From: an uncultured Myxococcales bacterium
Lineage (GTDB): Bacteria > Myxococcota_A > UBA9042
Reading direction: 5' to 3'
Length of the DNA stretch: 60,591 nt
NCBI GenBank assembly: GCA_903919145.1
Contig: CAIXGW010000038.1
Location: forward strand, 1-60,591
Shown here: piece by piece, positions 34,871 through 43,284 of the stretch
How the letters are laid out: each line of letters starts with the position of its first letter
Numbering within the stretch: position 1 is the first letter of the stretch
Program-made: the position numbers and the translations under genes
The notes under the pieces: generated by a model
What the model saw: the letters and a program-made list of their open reading frames with translations, nothing else
Database searches by the model: none
Told to the model about the DNA's origin: nothing

Positions 34871-36099
34871 AGCACCCTGCCCTGACCCTGGCGCTGGCAT
34901 GCGTGGGTCTTGGCCCTGCCGAGGCAGCCCACAGCCAGGCCGCCAGCGCAGTCAAGACACAGGAAAGCACCGCCTTGCCAGACGCCGAGCCCGGCTCAGA
35001 GCGCTGGGTGGACTGGCTGAGCGGTGGAGCGGCCAGTGCGGCGCGCGCCGGCCAAGGTCGCTCGCAGACAGCACTGTTTGAGCCGCCGTGGCTGCCGCAG
35101 TGGTCCCAGCGCTGGCAGCGCGCCCTGCAGACGCTGAGCCAAGGCACGGCCCCCCTAGCCCACCCGCTGCTCAAGGCCGCGCCGGTGGTCCAAGTGCTTG
35201 ACCAGTCTCAGCAAGTCGAGCCAGTTGCTGCCCGCCCGCTGGCGTGGCCAGAGCTGGCCTGCCCCGCCGCACCCCAGGGCAAGCTGCAGGTGGAGCTACA
35301 GGTGCAAGTGCTGGCGGAGTCGGCGACTGGCCAGGTGACCCTGGGGCTGCACTGGACCTGCCGCAGCGACGAAAAGCGCTGGCTGCGCCAGGTGCGCTTG
35401 GTGGCGCCGGTCGATACCTTGGGCAACGTGCAGGAGGCCTTTGGGGTGCGCATCGATGGCCCTGGGCTGCTGAGTGCTCGCTCTCACCCTACGGCGATGC
35501 CGGTGTGGCCGCTGCAGGCGGTGGCTCTGGATAGCGGCAGCCCTGCGTGGGTGCTGGCCGGCGGTCGCGGCTGGCTGGTGCAGGTCGAAAAGCTGCCCCG
35601 CAGCGGCTGGCAGTCCGACCAGGGCCTGCCGGGCATCGGCTCCGAAGACGTCAACCAGCCGCAGGATCTGGCCGCGCCGCAGCGGCAGCTGTGGTGGCTT
35701 GACCGGCGGGCGCGGCCACTGGCGGCGCTGCTACAGGGCGGACAGCCAGAGGGCAAGCTCTTGCTACAGCCCTTGGCCCGCGAGGGCGTGCTTGATCTGA
35801 CGCTGGCGGCAGCCAAGGGACCGCTACTCCTGCAGCGCAAGGCCGTGTTGGGGCCGCAGGGCGTGCCCACGCGCTCCGGGCTGTGGGCATGGCAACTATC
35901 TGACAAGACAGCTGAACTATGGCGCGTCGAGGTGCCAGCTCTGGACTCAGAAGGCCTGTGGCAGTGCCAGCCTGACGCCGCGGAGACGCAGCTGCGCTGC
36001 CACTTTCAGACTGCGGCGAGCACCCCGCTGCAGGTCGATGACGTGGCGCTGCAGGCCGACCCTCAGAGGCGGCGCTGGCTGCCGATTGCGCGCAAGTAG
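34861..36099 (+). CDS. Exported protein of unknown function, coupled to the deiminase gene
   Basis: This 412-residue protein has ATG 34861 overlapping the end of the deiminase gene by 10 bp, so the two are probably translated together. The N-terminus (LTLALACVGLGPAEAAHS) is a plausible signal peptide. The mature part is beta-rich with paired cysteines (LACPAAPQGK, HWTCRSDEKRW; later QCQPDAAETQLRCH). No known catalytic motif is seen. Because it is coupled to the deiminase it may be a chaperone, inhibitor or secretion partner, but this is inference. The gene converges on the SMB-like lipoprotein with an 11-bp gap. Confidence 0.75.
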   Translation: MGLKHPALTLALACVGLGPAEAAHSQAASAVKTQESTALPDAEPGSERWVDWLSGGAASAARAGQGRSQTALFEPPWLPQWSQRWQRALQTLSQGTAPLAHPLLKAAPVVQVLDQSQQVEPVAARPLAWPELACPAAPQGKLQVELQVQVLAESATGQVTLGLHWTCRSDEKRWLRQVRLVAPVDTLGNVQEAFGVRIDGPGLLSARSHPTAMPVWPLQAVALDSGSPAWVLAGGRGWLVQVEKLPRSGWQSDQGLPGIGSEDVNQPQDLAAPQRQLWWLDRRARPLAALLQGGQPEGKLLLQPLAREGVLDLTLAAAKGPLLLQRKAVLGPQGVPTRSGLWAWQLSDKTAELWRVEVPALDSEGLWQCQPDAAETQLRCHFQTAASTPLQVDDVALQADPQRRRWLPIARK

Positions 36100-36110
36100 C
36101 TGAAGGTTAT

Positions 36111-37931
36111 TTATTTGTTGCAGGACGCGCAAGTCGAGCCAGTGCAGAAGCTCGACGTGCCGCCGGTCGCCGTGCAGCAGTCGCCGTTGGTCTTGCAAGC
36201 CGCGTCGCAGTAGCAGCTGTAGCCCGTTGGCTTGCTGCCGCAGGCGCTGTTGCACGGATGGGTCGTGGTCTTGCAGTCTGCTGGGCAACTGCTTGCAGTC
36301 TCTGGCGAATCGCAGAACCCGTCGCCGCATTTGGTGGTCAAGATGCACTTGCCCAAGGTGTCACAGGTATAGCCAATGCCGCAGGAACCGCAGAGGCCGC
36401 CGCAGCCGTCGGGGCCACAATTCTTGCCAGTGCAGGCAGGGGTGCAGGTCGAGGCGCCGCAGTACGTCTGGTAGTCCGCGCAGCAGTCTTTGGCGCCCAC
36501 GCAGCCGGTGTCGCAGTAGCAGGAGGTGCCGGTGCTACTCTTGCTACCCAGACCGCACATGCCTTTGCAGCCGTAGGTACCCTTGACGCAGTCTTTGGCG
36601 CAGGACTGGTAGTTCTCTGTGGCGGCGCACTTGCCATCGCCACAAGAGGTGGTCGCCGGGCAGTCCTTGGGGCAGGTGGTGTTGGTTTCCGTGCCCGTGC
36701 AGAAGGTGTCGCCGCACTGCGAGGGGCAGTCGCCAATGCAGGTCTTGGCGTTCTCGCTGCCTACGCAGTAGCCGTCGCCGCAGGTGCCGGGGCAATCGGA
36801 AATGCAGCTCTTTGGAGTCTCTGTGCCGTTGCACTTGCCGTCGCCGCAGACGGGCTGCGCCGGGGGGCAGTCAGAGGCGCAGGTGGCTGAGTCCTCGCCG
36901 GCGTCGCACTTGCCATTGCCGCAGTAGGGCTTGACCGGGCAGTCGCTGGCGCAGGTCGTCGAAGACTCGCCGGCCTCGCAGGTGCCGTTGCCACAGATCG
37001 GGGCCTTGCAGTCTTTGCCACAGCTGTCTGGATTTTCTTTGCTATTGCACTTGTTATCGCCGCAGACGTAGCCAGCCTTGGAGACGCAGACAGAGACATA
37101 GTCCAGCTTGGCGTTGTTGACTTCGGTACAGCTCCAGTCGGTCGGGCAGCTGTCGATGCACTCTTGCGGGCAGGTGCGGTTGCCCGAGCCAGACACGTGA
37201 CAAACGCCGATGTTGCAGTCGGAATCGGCAACGCACTTGCAGCCGGTGCCGCCGGGGCACACGCTGGCGCAGTCCTTGATGCAGCTGGTCGCATTCTCGC
37301 CGGCCTCGCAGGCGCCGTTGCCGCACTTGGGCGTGGTGCAATCCTGCGGGCAGCTGATGGTGCTTTCGCCAACCTCGCACTTGGCGTTGCCGCACTGGGC
37401 GGGGCCGGTGTCTTCGACTTGGATGTCGGCGATGTCGCTCGCGCTATCCTGGGCCACGCTATCCGAGCCGGCGCTATCCGAGCCGGCACTATCCGAGCCG
37501 GCACTGTCTGCCGCGCTGTCCTGGAGCGTCGCGTCCTGGGTCGCAGCATCCGGATCGCTTGGCGCATCGCCTGCAGTGCTGGCGTCTGAGCCGGCGCCAG
37601 CGTCAAGCCCCTGCTTGGGCTTGCAAGACGCTACTTTGGCCGGGCCGACGCCCTCTTCGGCGCACAGCTCGCTTGCGGTGCACGTGCCCAGCGCCGTCCA
37701 CTTGCCACCTTGACAGGCGACCCGCTGCACGGTGCCACTGGCAAAGACGCAGCCCTGGCCGCTTTGCGCTTCATCGCAGGGAGAATCGGGGGCTCCGCCG
37801 CTATACAGGATGCCGCCGCCGCCACCGCCGCTGACGCCGCCAACGCAGCCGGCCAGGCCCAGCACCAGGGCTAGCCCCGCGACGCTGCTGACAAGTTCCT
37901 TGAGCTGGCCCCCTAGGCTCGTGTTCGCCAT
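36111..37931 (-). CDS. Lipoprotein with CGDG cysteine repeats and somatomedin-B-like modules
   Basis: This 606-residue protein starts at ATG 37931, preceded by GGAGGGGGCA. The lipobox is LGLAGC (Cys29), followed by Gly-rich and then DSAGSDSA-type linkers. About ten 19-residue repeats follow the form CG[DN]xxC...GE...C..DC (for example CGNGACEAGENATSCIKDC), probably disulfide-locked metal-binding-like modules. Residues 454-491 match the somatomedin-B cysteine pattern exactly: C-x3-C, then CYC-x3-C-x5-CC-x-DY-x3-C. A second, looser copy lies at about 560-596. Such extracellular modules are best known from animal proteins. No enzyme motif is seen; a surface adhesion or binding role is inferred. 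Confidence 0.85.
   Translation of the reverse strand: MANTSLGGQLKELVSSVAGLALVLGLAGCVGGVSGGGGGGILYSGGAPDSPCDEAQSGQGCVFASGTVQRVACQGGKWTALGTCTASELCAEEGVGPAKVASCKPKQGLDAGAGSDASTAGDAPSDPDAATQDATLQDSAADSAGSDSAGSDSAGSDSVAQDSASDIADIQVEDTGPAQCGNAKCEVGESTISCPQDCTTPKCGNGACEAGENATSCIKDCASVCPGGTGCKCVADSDCNIGVCHVSGSGNRTCPQECIDSCPTDWSCTEVNNAKLDYVSVCVSKAGYVCGDNKCNSKENPDSCGKDCKAPICGNGTCEAGESSTTCASDCPVKPYCGNGKCDAGEDSATCASDCPPAQPVCGDGKCNGTETPKSCISDCPGTCGDGYCVGSENAKTCIGDCPSQCGDTFCTGTETNTTCPKDCPATTSCGDGKCAATENYQSCAKDCVKGTYGCKGMCGLGSKSSTGTSCYCDTGCVGAKDCCADYQTYCGASTCTPACTGKNCGPDGCGGLCGSCGIGYTCDTLGKCILTTKCGDGFCDSPETASSCPADCKTTTHPCNSACGSKPTGYSCYCDAACKTNGDCCTATGGTSSFCTGSTCASCNK
37458..37502. repeat. 15-bp coding tandem repeat
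   Basis: Three copies of GCTATCCGAGCCGGC (the third differs at its first base) inside the lipoprotein gene, encoding the SAGSD linker repeats on the minus strand. Nearly identical copies suggest recent slippage expansion. Confidence 0.7.
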
Positions 37932-37982
37932 TGCCCCCTCCCCATTCGCGTTCTGCATACTTCGACTAGTCTGAATTCTTCA
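37932..37982. promoter_or_regulatory. 5' leader of the SMB-like lipoprotein gene
   Basis: The 51 bases between the minus-strand ATG and the tandem array contain the strong GGGGAGGGGG ribosome site and a GAAGTAT copy related to the array unit. A promoter must lie here or within the array, but no clear -35/-10 pair is visible. Confidence 0.3.
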
Positions 37983-38062
37983 ATTACCCTGATACTTCAT
38001 TACCCTGATACTTCATTACCCTGATACTTCATTACCCTGATACTTCATTACCCTGATACTTC
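37983..38062. repeat. 16-bp tandem repeat array (5 perfect copies)
   Basis: Five perfect head-to-tail copies of ATTACCCTGATACTTC (minus strand GAAGTATCAGGGTAAT) at 37983-38062, followed by one diverged 17-bp copy (38063-38079) and a partial copy overlapping the end of the PKD gene. The array lies between the stop of the PKD lipoprotein gene and the start of the SMB-like gene, both on the minus strand. There are no spacers, so it is not a CRISPR array. Confidence 0.95.
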
Positions 38063-38077
38063 ATTGCCCTGACTGCT

Positions 38078-38719
38078 TCAATTGCCCTTTTGGCACAGAT
38101 CGTCCGTGCAGCTGGGCGCGCTGCCAAACAGCGCCTTTGGGCAGGCACTGGCGCCGGCGCAGGCCGCCGTGGTGCACACACCCTGGCTGCACAAGCCGCT
38201 GGGGCAACCGGGATCTGTTGTGCCAGAGCACACTTGGGCCAGGTCGACCACCACCTGCAAGCTCGACTGCACGGCCGAGGTCTGGCCGCGGTCGTCTTGC
38301 ACCTGCACCGACACGGCGTAGCTGCCGGGTTGGCTGAACGTGTGCTGCCACTGCGCCACGGCCGTCTCGGCTGCTGGACTGCCATCGGCAACTTGAAAGC
38401 GAAATTTCACCAGCCGCGCGCTCTGATCTGGCCGCCCCGCCACTGTGGCCACGGCCGAATTGGCGGCGCTAAAAGTGACCGGCTGCCCAAGCCGGGCCAC
38501 CGCCGGATGACTCAGCGCCGCCACCGGCGGAGGCAGCGCCAGGTCCGGCTCGGTGTCCGCACAGCTGCCCAGTGCCGCAGCGCAAAGGGCGGCAACGGCG
38601 GCGGCTGCGCGGCGATGACGGCGACTCGAACCATGGGGCGACGGGGTGTCGCCGCACATCGATACCGATGCGCTTGACTGCCCACTGACCGCTACCTGGG
38701 AATCCAACCTGTTCTTCAT
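38078..38719 (-). CDS. PKD-domain lipoprotein with cysteine-rich tail
   Basis: This 213-residue protein starts at ATG 38719 (GAGGG nine bases upstream) or a later ATG at 38659. The export signal is unusual: a twin-Arg-like RRHRR stretch precedes AAALGSC, giving a lipobox-like Cys after a long N-region. Residues about 75-155 form a PKD-like beta-sandwich (QPVTFSAANSAV, QHTFSQPGSYAVSVQVQD). The last 40 residues contain eight cysteines in pairs. The gene ends at 38078 inside a degenerate copy of the 16-bp repeat. It lies directly after rimO on the same strand. Confidence 0.75.
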   Translation of the reverse strand: MKNRLDSQVAVSGQSSASVSMCGDTPSPHGSSRRHRRAAAAVAALCAAALGSCADTEPDLALPPPVAALSHPAVARLGQPVTFSAANSAVATVAGRPDQSARLVKFRFQVADGSPAAETAVAQWQHTFSQPGSYAVSVQVQDDRGQTSAVQSSLQVVVDLAQVCSGTTDPGCPSGLCSQGVCTTAACAGASACPKALFGSAPSCTDDLCQKGN

Positions 38720-38729
38720 TTGGGTACCC

Positions 38730-40103
38730 TCAGTCGACCACATGACCCACCAGATCATGAGCGCCCGCCTCGGTAATCCGCACCCGCCGCAGCTGGCCGC
38801 GGCCGATGTTGTCGGGCGCATCATTGATATACACCACCCCGTCAATTTCTGGAGCCTGGCCTTGGGTGCGGCCCTGCAGCAGCAGGTCCGTCTCTTCCGA
38901 CAAGCCCTCTACCAACACCGGTACTTCGCGGCCGATCATCGCGCTGAGCAGCTCGGTCGAGATCTTCTCTTGGACCGCCATCAGCTGGTCGCGGCGGTCG
39001 CGCTTGACGGCCGTGGGGATCTGGCCGGTCATGCGCCCAGACAGCGTGCCCTCTTCGCGACTATACGCAAAGCAACCTACCCGATGAAAGCGCTGCTCCT
39101 GCACAAATTCCATCAGCTGCTTGAAGTCTTCTTCGCCTTCGCCCGGATGGCCGACCAGCAGCGTGGTCCGCACGGTCAGGTCGCTGATCCGCGCGCGCAT
39201 CTTGGTCAGCAGCTCTTCCATGTCGCGGCGCGAGACCTTGCGCTTCATCTTCTCCAGCACCCGATCGCTGGCGTGTTGTAGAGGCATGTCAATGTACTTG
39301 CAGCAGTTGTCCGTCTCAGCCATGGCGTCAATCAGCGCATCGCCAAAATTGTGCGGATAGGCATACATCAGCCGCACCCACTGAAGGCCATCGACTTCGC
39401 CCAGGCCGCGCACCAGCTTGGCCAGCGCCTCGGGATCGCCAATGTCTTCGCCGTAGTGGGTCAGGTCCTGCGCCACCAGGTTGATCTCCAGCACGCCGCG
39501 GTCGACCAGCTGGCGCGCCTCTGCCACGCAGTCCGCCACCGATCGCGAGCGCTGGACGCCGCGCAGCTTGGGAATGATACAGAAAGAGCAAGCCTGATTG
39601 CAGCCTTCGGCGATCTTGAGGTACGTCGAGAAAGACGCCGGGGGCACCCAGCGCGGCTCCAGGTGGTCGGCGATGTACTCGGGCCGGCCCTTCTTGCCGC
39701 CGTACAGAGGCTCTTGGTGTTCGGCAAAGCCACCGCTGGCGGACAACCCCAGCCGCTCGCTGAGGCGGTCGTACTCGCCGGTGCCAATAAACGCGTCGAC
39801 TTCGGGCATTTCTTGCGACAGCTCGTGGGCATGGCGCTGCGCCAGGCAGCCAGCCACCACCAGCTTGGTGCCGGGCCGCGCCGCCTTGTAGTCGGCAAGC
39901 TCCAAGATGGCGTCGACGCTCTCTGTCTTGCTTTCTTCAATAAATGCACAGGTATTGACGATCAGCAGCTCGGCGTCGTCGGCGTTGGCCACCACGTTCC
40001 AGCCGTCTCGCTGCAGTTGGCCCACCATCAACTCGCTGTCCACCCGGTTTTTTGGGCAGCCAAGCGAGACCAGATGGACATTGCGCGGTGTCGTTGCGCT
40101 CAT
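38730..40103 (-). CDS. rimO: Ribosomal protein S12 methylthiotransferase
   Basis: This 457-residue radical-SAM enzyme adds a methylthio group to Asp88 of ribosomal protein S12. Three cysteines of the N-terminal UPF0004 domain are visible (Cys16, Cys52, Cys86), in the contexts LGCPKNRVDSE, NTCAFIEESK and AGCLAQR. The radical-SAM cluster is CNQACSFC (Cys168, 172, 175), and a TRAM domain closes the C-terminus. LGCPKNRVDSE separates RimO from the related MiaB. The ATG at 40103 has GGGGAG upstream. Confidence 0.95.
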   Translation of the reverse strand: MSATTPRNVHLVSLGCPKNRVDSELMVGQLQRDGWNVVANADDAELLIVNTCAFIEESKTESVDAILELADYKAARPGTKLVVAGCLAQRHAHELSQEMPEVDAFIGTGEYDRLSERLGLSASGGFAEHQEPLYGGKKGRPEYIADHLEPRWVPPASFSTYLKIAEGCNQACSFCIIPKLRGVQRSRSVADCVAEARQLVDRGVLEINLVAQDLTHYGEDIGDPEALAKLVRGLGEVDGLQWVRLMYAYPHNFGDALIDAMAETDNCCKYIDMPLQHASDRVLEKMKRKVSRRDMEELLTKMRARISDLTVRTTLLVGHPGEGEEDFKQLMEFVQEQRFHRVGCFAYSREEGTLSGRMTGQIPTAVKRDRRDQLMAVQEKISTELLSAMIGREVPVLVEGLSEETDLLLQGRTQGQAPEIDGVVYINDAPDNIGRGQLRRVRITEAGAHDLVGHVVD

Positions 40104-40264
40104 GCTGAACTACTCCCCAGAAGCCAAGTTACGGTGTGAAACCAGGCAATTAGAACGCCACTCCAGCTGCAGAAGCTGCAAGCTGGCCTTCAGGACGCAA
40201 GTGCGTGCCGCAGCGGGCCGGCGCACGCAACACGGCATTGATCGGACTGACCAATTCCAGTTGC

Positions 40265-42346
40265 CTAGAATTGCTCAGACTCGGTGCCCACCCAGCCAGC
40301 AAAAGTCTCGACATCGGTCATGTCCACGCGCAGGTCGGGCTGCAGGTCATACAGCTCGTTCCAGCTGGTGTCGCCGTAGAAGAACGGCTGGCCGCTCTTG
40401 CCAAAGACCCGCACGGCCCGACCGTGGCGAACGGCCATCTCTACCAGATCGGCGCCGTCGACCAAGCCAGACAAGTTGAAGTCCCCAGGCGTCGCTGTGG
40501 CCCACATCCGCAGCAGCCGCCGCTGCACGTCCAAGCGCACGCGCACTGGCGCGGCCTTGACTGGAACCTCAACCACCACCGGCGCTTCGCCCTGCGGAAT
40601 AACTTCAACGGGCGCGACCAGCTGGGTGCCATCGGCGTAGTCGACCGTCACCGCCACCGTAAAACGCTTGGGAGTTGCCTGGGCAAAGCGCAGCCGCACC
40701 GCCAGCTTGTCTCCCTGACCGGCCAGCCGCCCAGAGACCTCTGCTTGGATCGGCGCGGTCTTGAACAGCCACTGCTGCCAGAACCAGTCTAGCTTGACGC
40801 CGGCGGCCTGCTCCATGGCCAGGCGCAGGTCATTGAGCTTGGCATAGTCGCGGCCAAATCCATCGGTGTAGAGCGCAAAGCCCTTGGCCATCGCTTCGTC
40901 GCCAATCAGCTCGCGCAGCATGTCAAACACAGCAGAGCCCTTGTGGTAGACCACCGGGACATAGTGCGGGCTGCCGTAGACGTTCTGCGAGCCGACCGCG
41001 ATGTCCTGGTTGCCCGGCACCGTGTACAAATAGCTCAAATGGTTGCCGATCATCTGCTGACGGCTCTGCAGCGTCTTCTCTGTGTACCAGCAAGACGACT
41101 CCTCAGCCAGCGACTCAGAAAGGGCCACATCGCCGCTGGTGTACGGCTCGACATAGTTGCCCCACCACTGGTGGCCGACTTCGTGGGCCGTCAGCTCGAC
41201 CGTTTCTTCCCAGTAGCCGGTGCCTGGCTGGGCGGCAAAAACGTCGCGGAACATGAACACGGCCGACAAGGGCGCATAGCCACCGCCAAAGTTGTTCTCT
41301 AGCTGCATGATGTTCAAAGAAGACCACGGAAACTTGGCAAAGCGCTCGCCGTACCAGCTGGTGACATCGATGACCAGCTTGGCCAAGTCATCGGCGTAGG
41401 GGACGTATTTGCCGGCGGCGTAGACGCGCAGGGGCTGGCCCCCCGCCAGCTTGCTGATGTAGGGATCATAGCTGGCAATGGCGAAGCCGGCGTTGTCGGT
41501 CCGCTCGACCTGCTTGAAGTGGTAGACCAGGCGGCCATCAGGCAAGGTGTCCGGGCCAGAGGCCAGGCCGGGCGCACCTGCAACCTTGCCGGCCGGTGTA
41601 AGGACGTGCAGGTCGCTGGTGAACGGCGCGTGACCCATCATTGCCGCCTGCAGAAAGTAGCGGTGAAAGGTCACCCACTGAAAAGTGCCGCCAAGGCCGC
41701 AAGGACGCAGGCCAATGCCCTCCGGGCTGCAGTCCAGATCCGCCAAGGTGTTGACCTCTAGGGTGATGTTGACGCCTGGGGTGGCTGGATCAGGCAGGGT
41801 GATCGCCAATAGGCTCATGCCGCTTAGTGCGGTCAGCTTGGACTCGATCTTGGCGCCAGCGGGGCCAACCACGGTGGCGGTCTTTACGGCGCCCGTCACC
41901 AGCTGCAGCTGATCGGCCGCCTCATTGAACTCAAAGGTCACCAGCAGCTTGGTTTGCAGCGTGCCCTTGGTGGCATTGAGGTCCACCGTGATGTCCTGAT
42001 GCTTGATGGCCCAAGGAGGGGTCCCCAGGGCAGAGAAGTTGGCGGCATACCAAGACCACGGGCCGCCCTGGCCAAATTGCGCTGGCCGCCCGATCGCTTC
42101 GGCGTGGTGAGCCTGAAAGCGCCTGGCGCCTGGGCTATCCGGCGCAATCGCCAGCGCCTCAATGACCGGCCATACCTGGCGGGTCGCCGCAGGAGCCGCC
42201 ACCGCCGCCTGCCCAAGCAGAGCGCTTGCGCCCGCCAGCAGCAGCGCTACGGCCGAAGCCACGACCTGAGAGGAGGGCCGACTGCCGCCGGCACGGCTAG
42301 CGAACACGGCCCGAGCCGCGAATAGGGACATCGTCAAGCGCTTCAC
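40265..42346 (-). CDS. M1-family metallo-aminopeptidase with C-terminal dockerin-like module
   Basis: This 693-residue exported enzyme starts at GTG 42346 with GGAGGTG just upstream and a GTGA overlap with the preceding gene. After a signal peptide (residues about 28-51) it carries an M1 catalytic domain: QLENNFGGGYAP in place of the usual GAMEN motif, the zinc site HEVGH (388-392) with Glu411 in LSESLAEE, and the transition-state Tyr467 in VVYHKGS. Residues 621-687 match dockerin calcium loops: Asp622-Asn624-Ser626-Asp630-Asp633 and Asp667-Gln669-Asp671-Asp675-Asp678, both with the 1-3-5-9-12 spacing. The upstream gene encodes a cohesin-like lipoprotein, so docking to the surface is likely. 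Confidence 0.85.
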   Translation of the reverse strand: MKRLTMSLFAARAVFASRAGGSRPSSQVVASAVALLLAGASALLGQAAVAAPAATRQVWPVIEALAIAPDSPGARRFQAHHAEAIGRPAQFGQGGPWSWYAANFSALGTPPWAIKHQDITVDLNATKGTLQTKLLVTFEFNEAADQLQLVTGAVKTATVVGPAGAKIESKLTALSGMSLLAITLPDPATPGVNITLEVNTLADLDCSPEGIGLRPCGLGGTFQWVTFHRYFLQAAMMGHAPFTSDLHVLTPAGKVAGAPGLASGPDTLPDGRLVYHFKQVERTDNAGFAIASYDPYISKLAGGQPLRVYAAGKYVPYADDLAKLVIDVTSWYGERFAKFPWSSLNIMQLENNFGGGYAPLSAVFMFRDVFAAQPGTGYWEETVELTAHEVGHQWWGNYVEPYTSGDVALSESLAEESSCWYTEKTLQSRQQMIGNHLSYLYTVPGNQDIAVGSQNVYGSPHYVPVVYHKGSAVFDMLRELIGDEAMAKGFALYTDGFGRDYAKLNDLRLAMEQAAGVKLDWFWQQWLFKTAPIQAEVSGRLAGQGDKLAVRLRFAQATPKRFTVAVTVDYADGTQLVAPVEVIPQGEAPVVVEVPVKAAPVRVRLDVQRRLLRMWATATPGDFNLSGLVDGADLVEMAVRHGRAVRVFGKSGQPFFYGDTSWNELYDLQPDLRVDMTDVETFAGWVGTESEQF

Positions 42347-43020
42347 GGCGCACCTCCGACCGAGCCCAGGGCAAACGCCTGTGGCACCGTCACGGTCGCC
42401 CCCAGCCACTGCAGCGACAACGCTGTGCCCTCGCCAGACCGCGCCAACTGCGACGGCGGGTCGAACCACAGCTTGGTCTGGCCATGCTCCAGAACGGCAA
42501 ACTCCAAGACTACCCACTTCTCGCGATCCACTTGGGCGCCTTGGGGAAACAAGAACGGCGCGATCGTCGAGCGAAATCTGGCGCTGCCCAGCAGGATCCG
42601 CCCCAGGGGAGCGTCCTTGGCGATGCCACGGCTCTGCCACACGCCGGGCGCGTCATCGCCAACCTCGGCGATCGACTGCAGTTCTAGCTTGGTAAGCTGC
42701 AGCGCCTTGGGGTCATAGCGCAGGTGAGCGGCCATGCCCAGCAGGTCTTTGATCGAGCCCACCCAAACCGACACTTTGAGCCGCTTGGAGGCCGCATCCC
42801 ACTGGCCGCTGATCTCGGCATAGCCGCCCGCGCCGTGACCGGGGCCCTGGACGGAGGGATCGCTGGCGCTTGGGCCCCCGTCGGCGACCACGGCGTCGGC
42901 CTTGTTGCCTGCTGCCGCGGCAGGACCAGCCGCAACTTCAGCAGATTCTTGAGAGCAACTGCAAAGGAGCAGGGTCGCGGCGAGCACGGCGCTGCAGGTG
43001 GTTCGGCGCACCAATTTCAC
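42343..43020 (-). CDS. Cohesin-like lipoprotein
   Basis: This 225-residue protein starts at GTG 43020 with CGAGGT eight bases upstream. Its signal peptide ends in TLLLCSC (lipobox Cys20 or 22). Residues about 68-220 resemble a cohesin fold: LKVSVWVGSIKDLLGMAAHL followed at once by RYDPKALQLTKLE, which is the characteristic cohesin strand-turn with YDP (102-104), then GSARFRS and WVVLEFAVLEHG strands. Cohesins bind dockerin modules. The next gene, coupled by GTGA, encodes an aminopeptidase with a dockerin-like end. The likely job is a membrane-anchored receptor for that enzyme. Confidence 0.75.
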   Translation of the reverse strand: MKLVRRTTCSAVLAATLLLCSCSQESAEVAAGPAAAAGNKADAVVADGGPSASDPSVQGPGHGAGGYAEISGQWDAASKRLKVSVWVGSIKDLLGMAAHLRYDPKALQLTKLELQSIAEVGDDAPGVWQSRGIAKDAPLGRILLGSARFRSTIAPFLFPQGAQVDREKWVVLEFAVLEHGQTKLWFDPPSQLARSGEGTALSLQWLGATVTVPQAFALGSVGGAP

Positions 43021-43151
43021 GGTTGACCTCGGATGCGCGAACCAAGGGCCGGCCGCGAAAGGGCCAATAGCATACTGGCAAGAGCCCTGCCCCTGCAAAC
43101 CAAATCGGCATACGCCGCGGCGCTGCCAAAGAAGTTGGGCTTGTGCAGAAA

Positions 43152-43178
43152 CCAGATGATCCTGGAGGCATCATCTGG
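43152..43178. promoter_or_regulatory. 9-bp perfect inverted repeat in divergent intergenic region
   Basis: CCAGATGAT (43152-43160) and ATCATCTGG (43170-43178) flank a 9-nt spacer in the 264-bp gap between the cohesin-like gene and the ECF sigma gene. This is a candidate operator for a dimeric regulator, or a hairpin in the sigma leader. The rest of the gap shows no further gene. Confidence 0.55.
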
Positions 43179-43284
43179 CAACCTAGCGATGTGGCGGTTG
43201 ACTGCGGGCGCGGACAAAGGGGCCCGCAGTTTGCCCAAGGGTTCTTCTTCAGACCTGCTGTGGACGGCCAAAAGGGAGCGGCAG

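Noticed and set aside
32081..34900. 939-residue minus-strand frame opposite the second deiminase
   Set aside because: Ala/Gly/Val-rich antisense sequence; the plus-strand gene has catalytic motifs.
37983..38079. Possible CRISPR array
   Set aside because: The repeats are head-to-tail with no spacers and no cas genes are nearby.
43033..43284. N-terminal extension of the sigma factor
   Set aside because: The frame is open but lacks a ribosome site, and the ATG at 43285 has GGGAG; the region also holds the inverted repeat.
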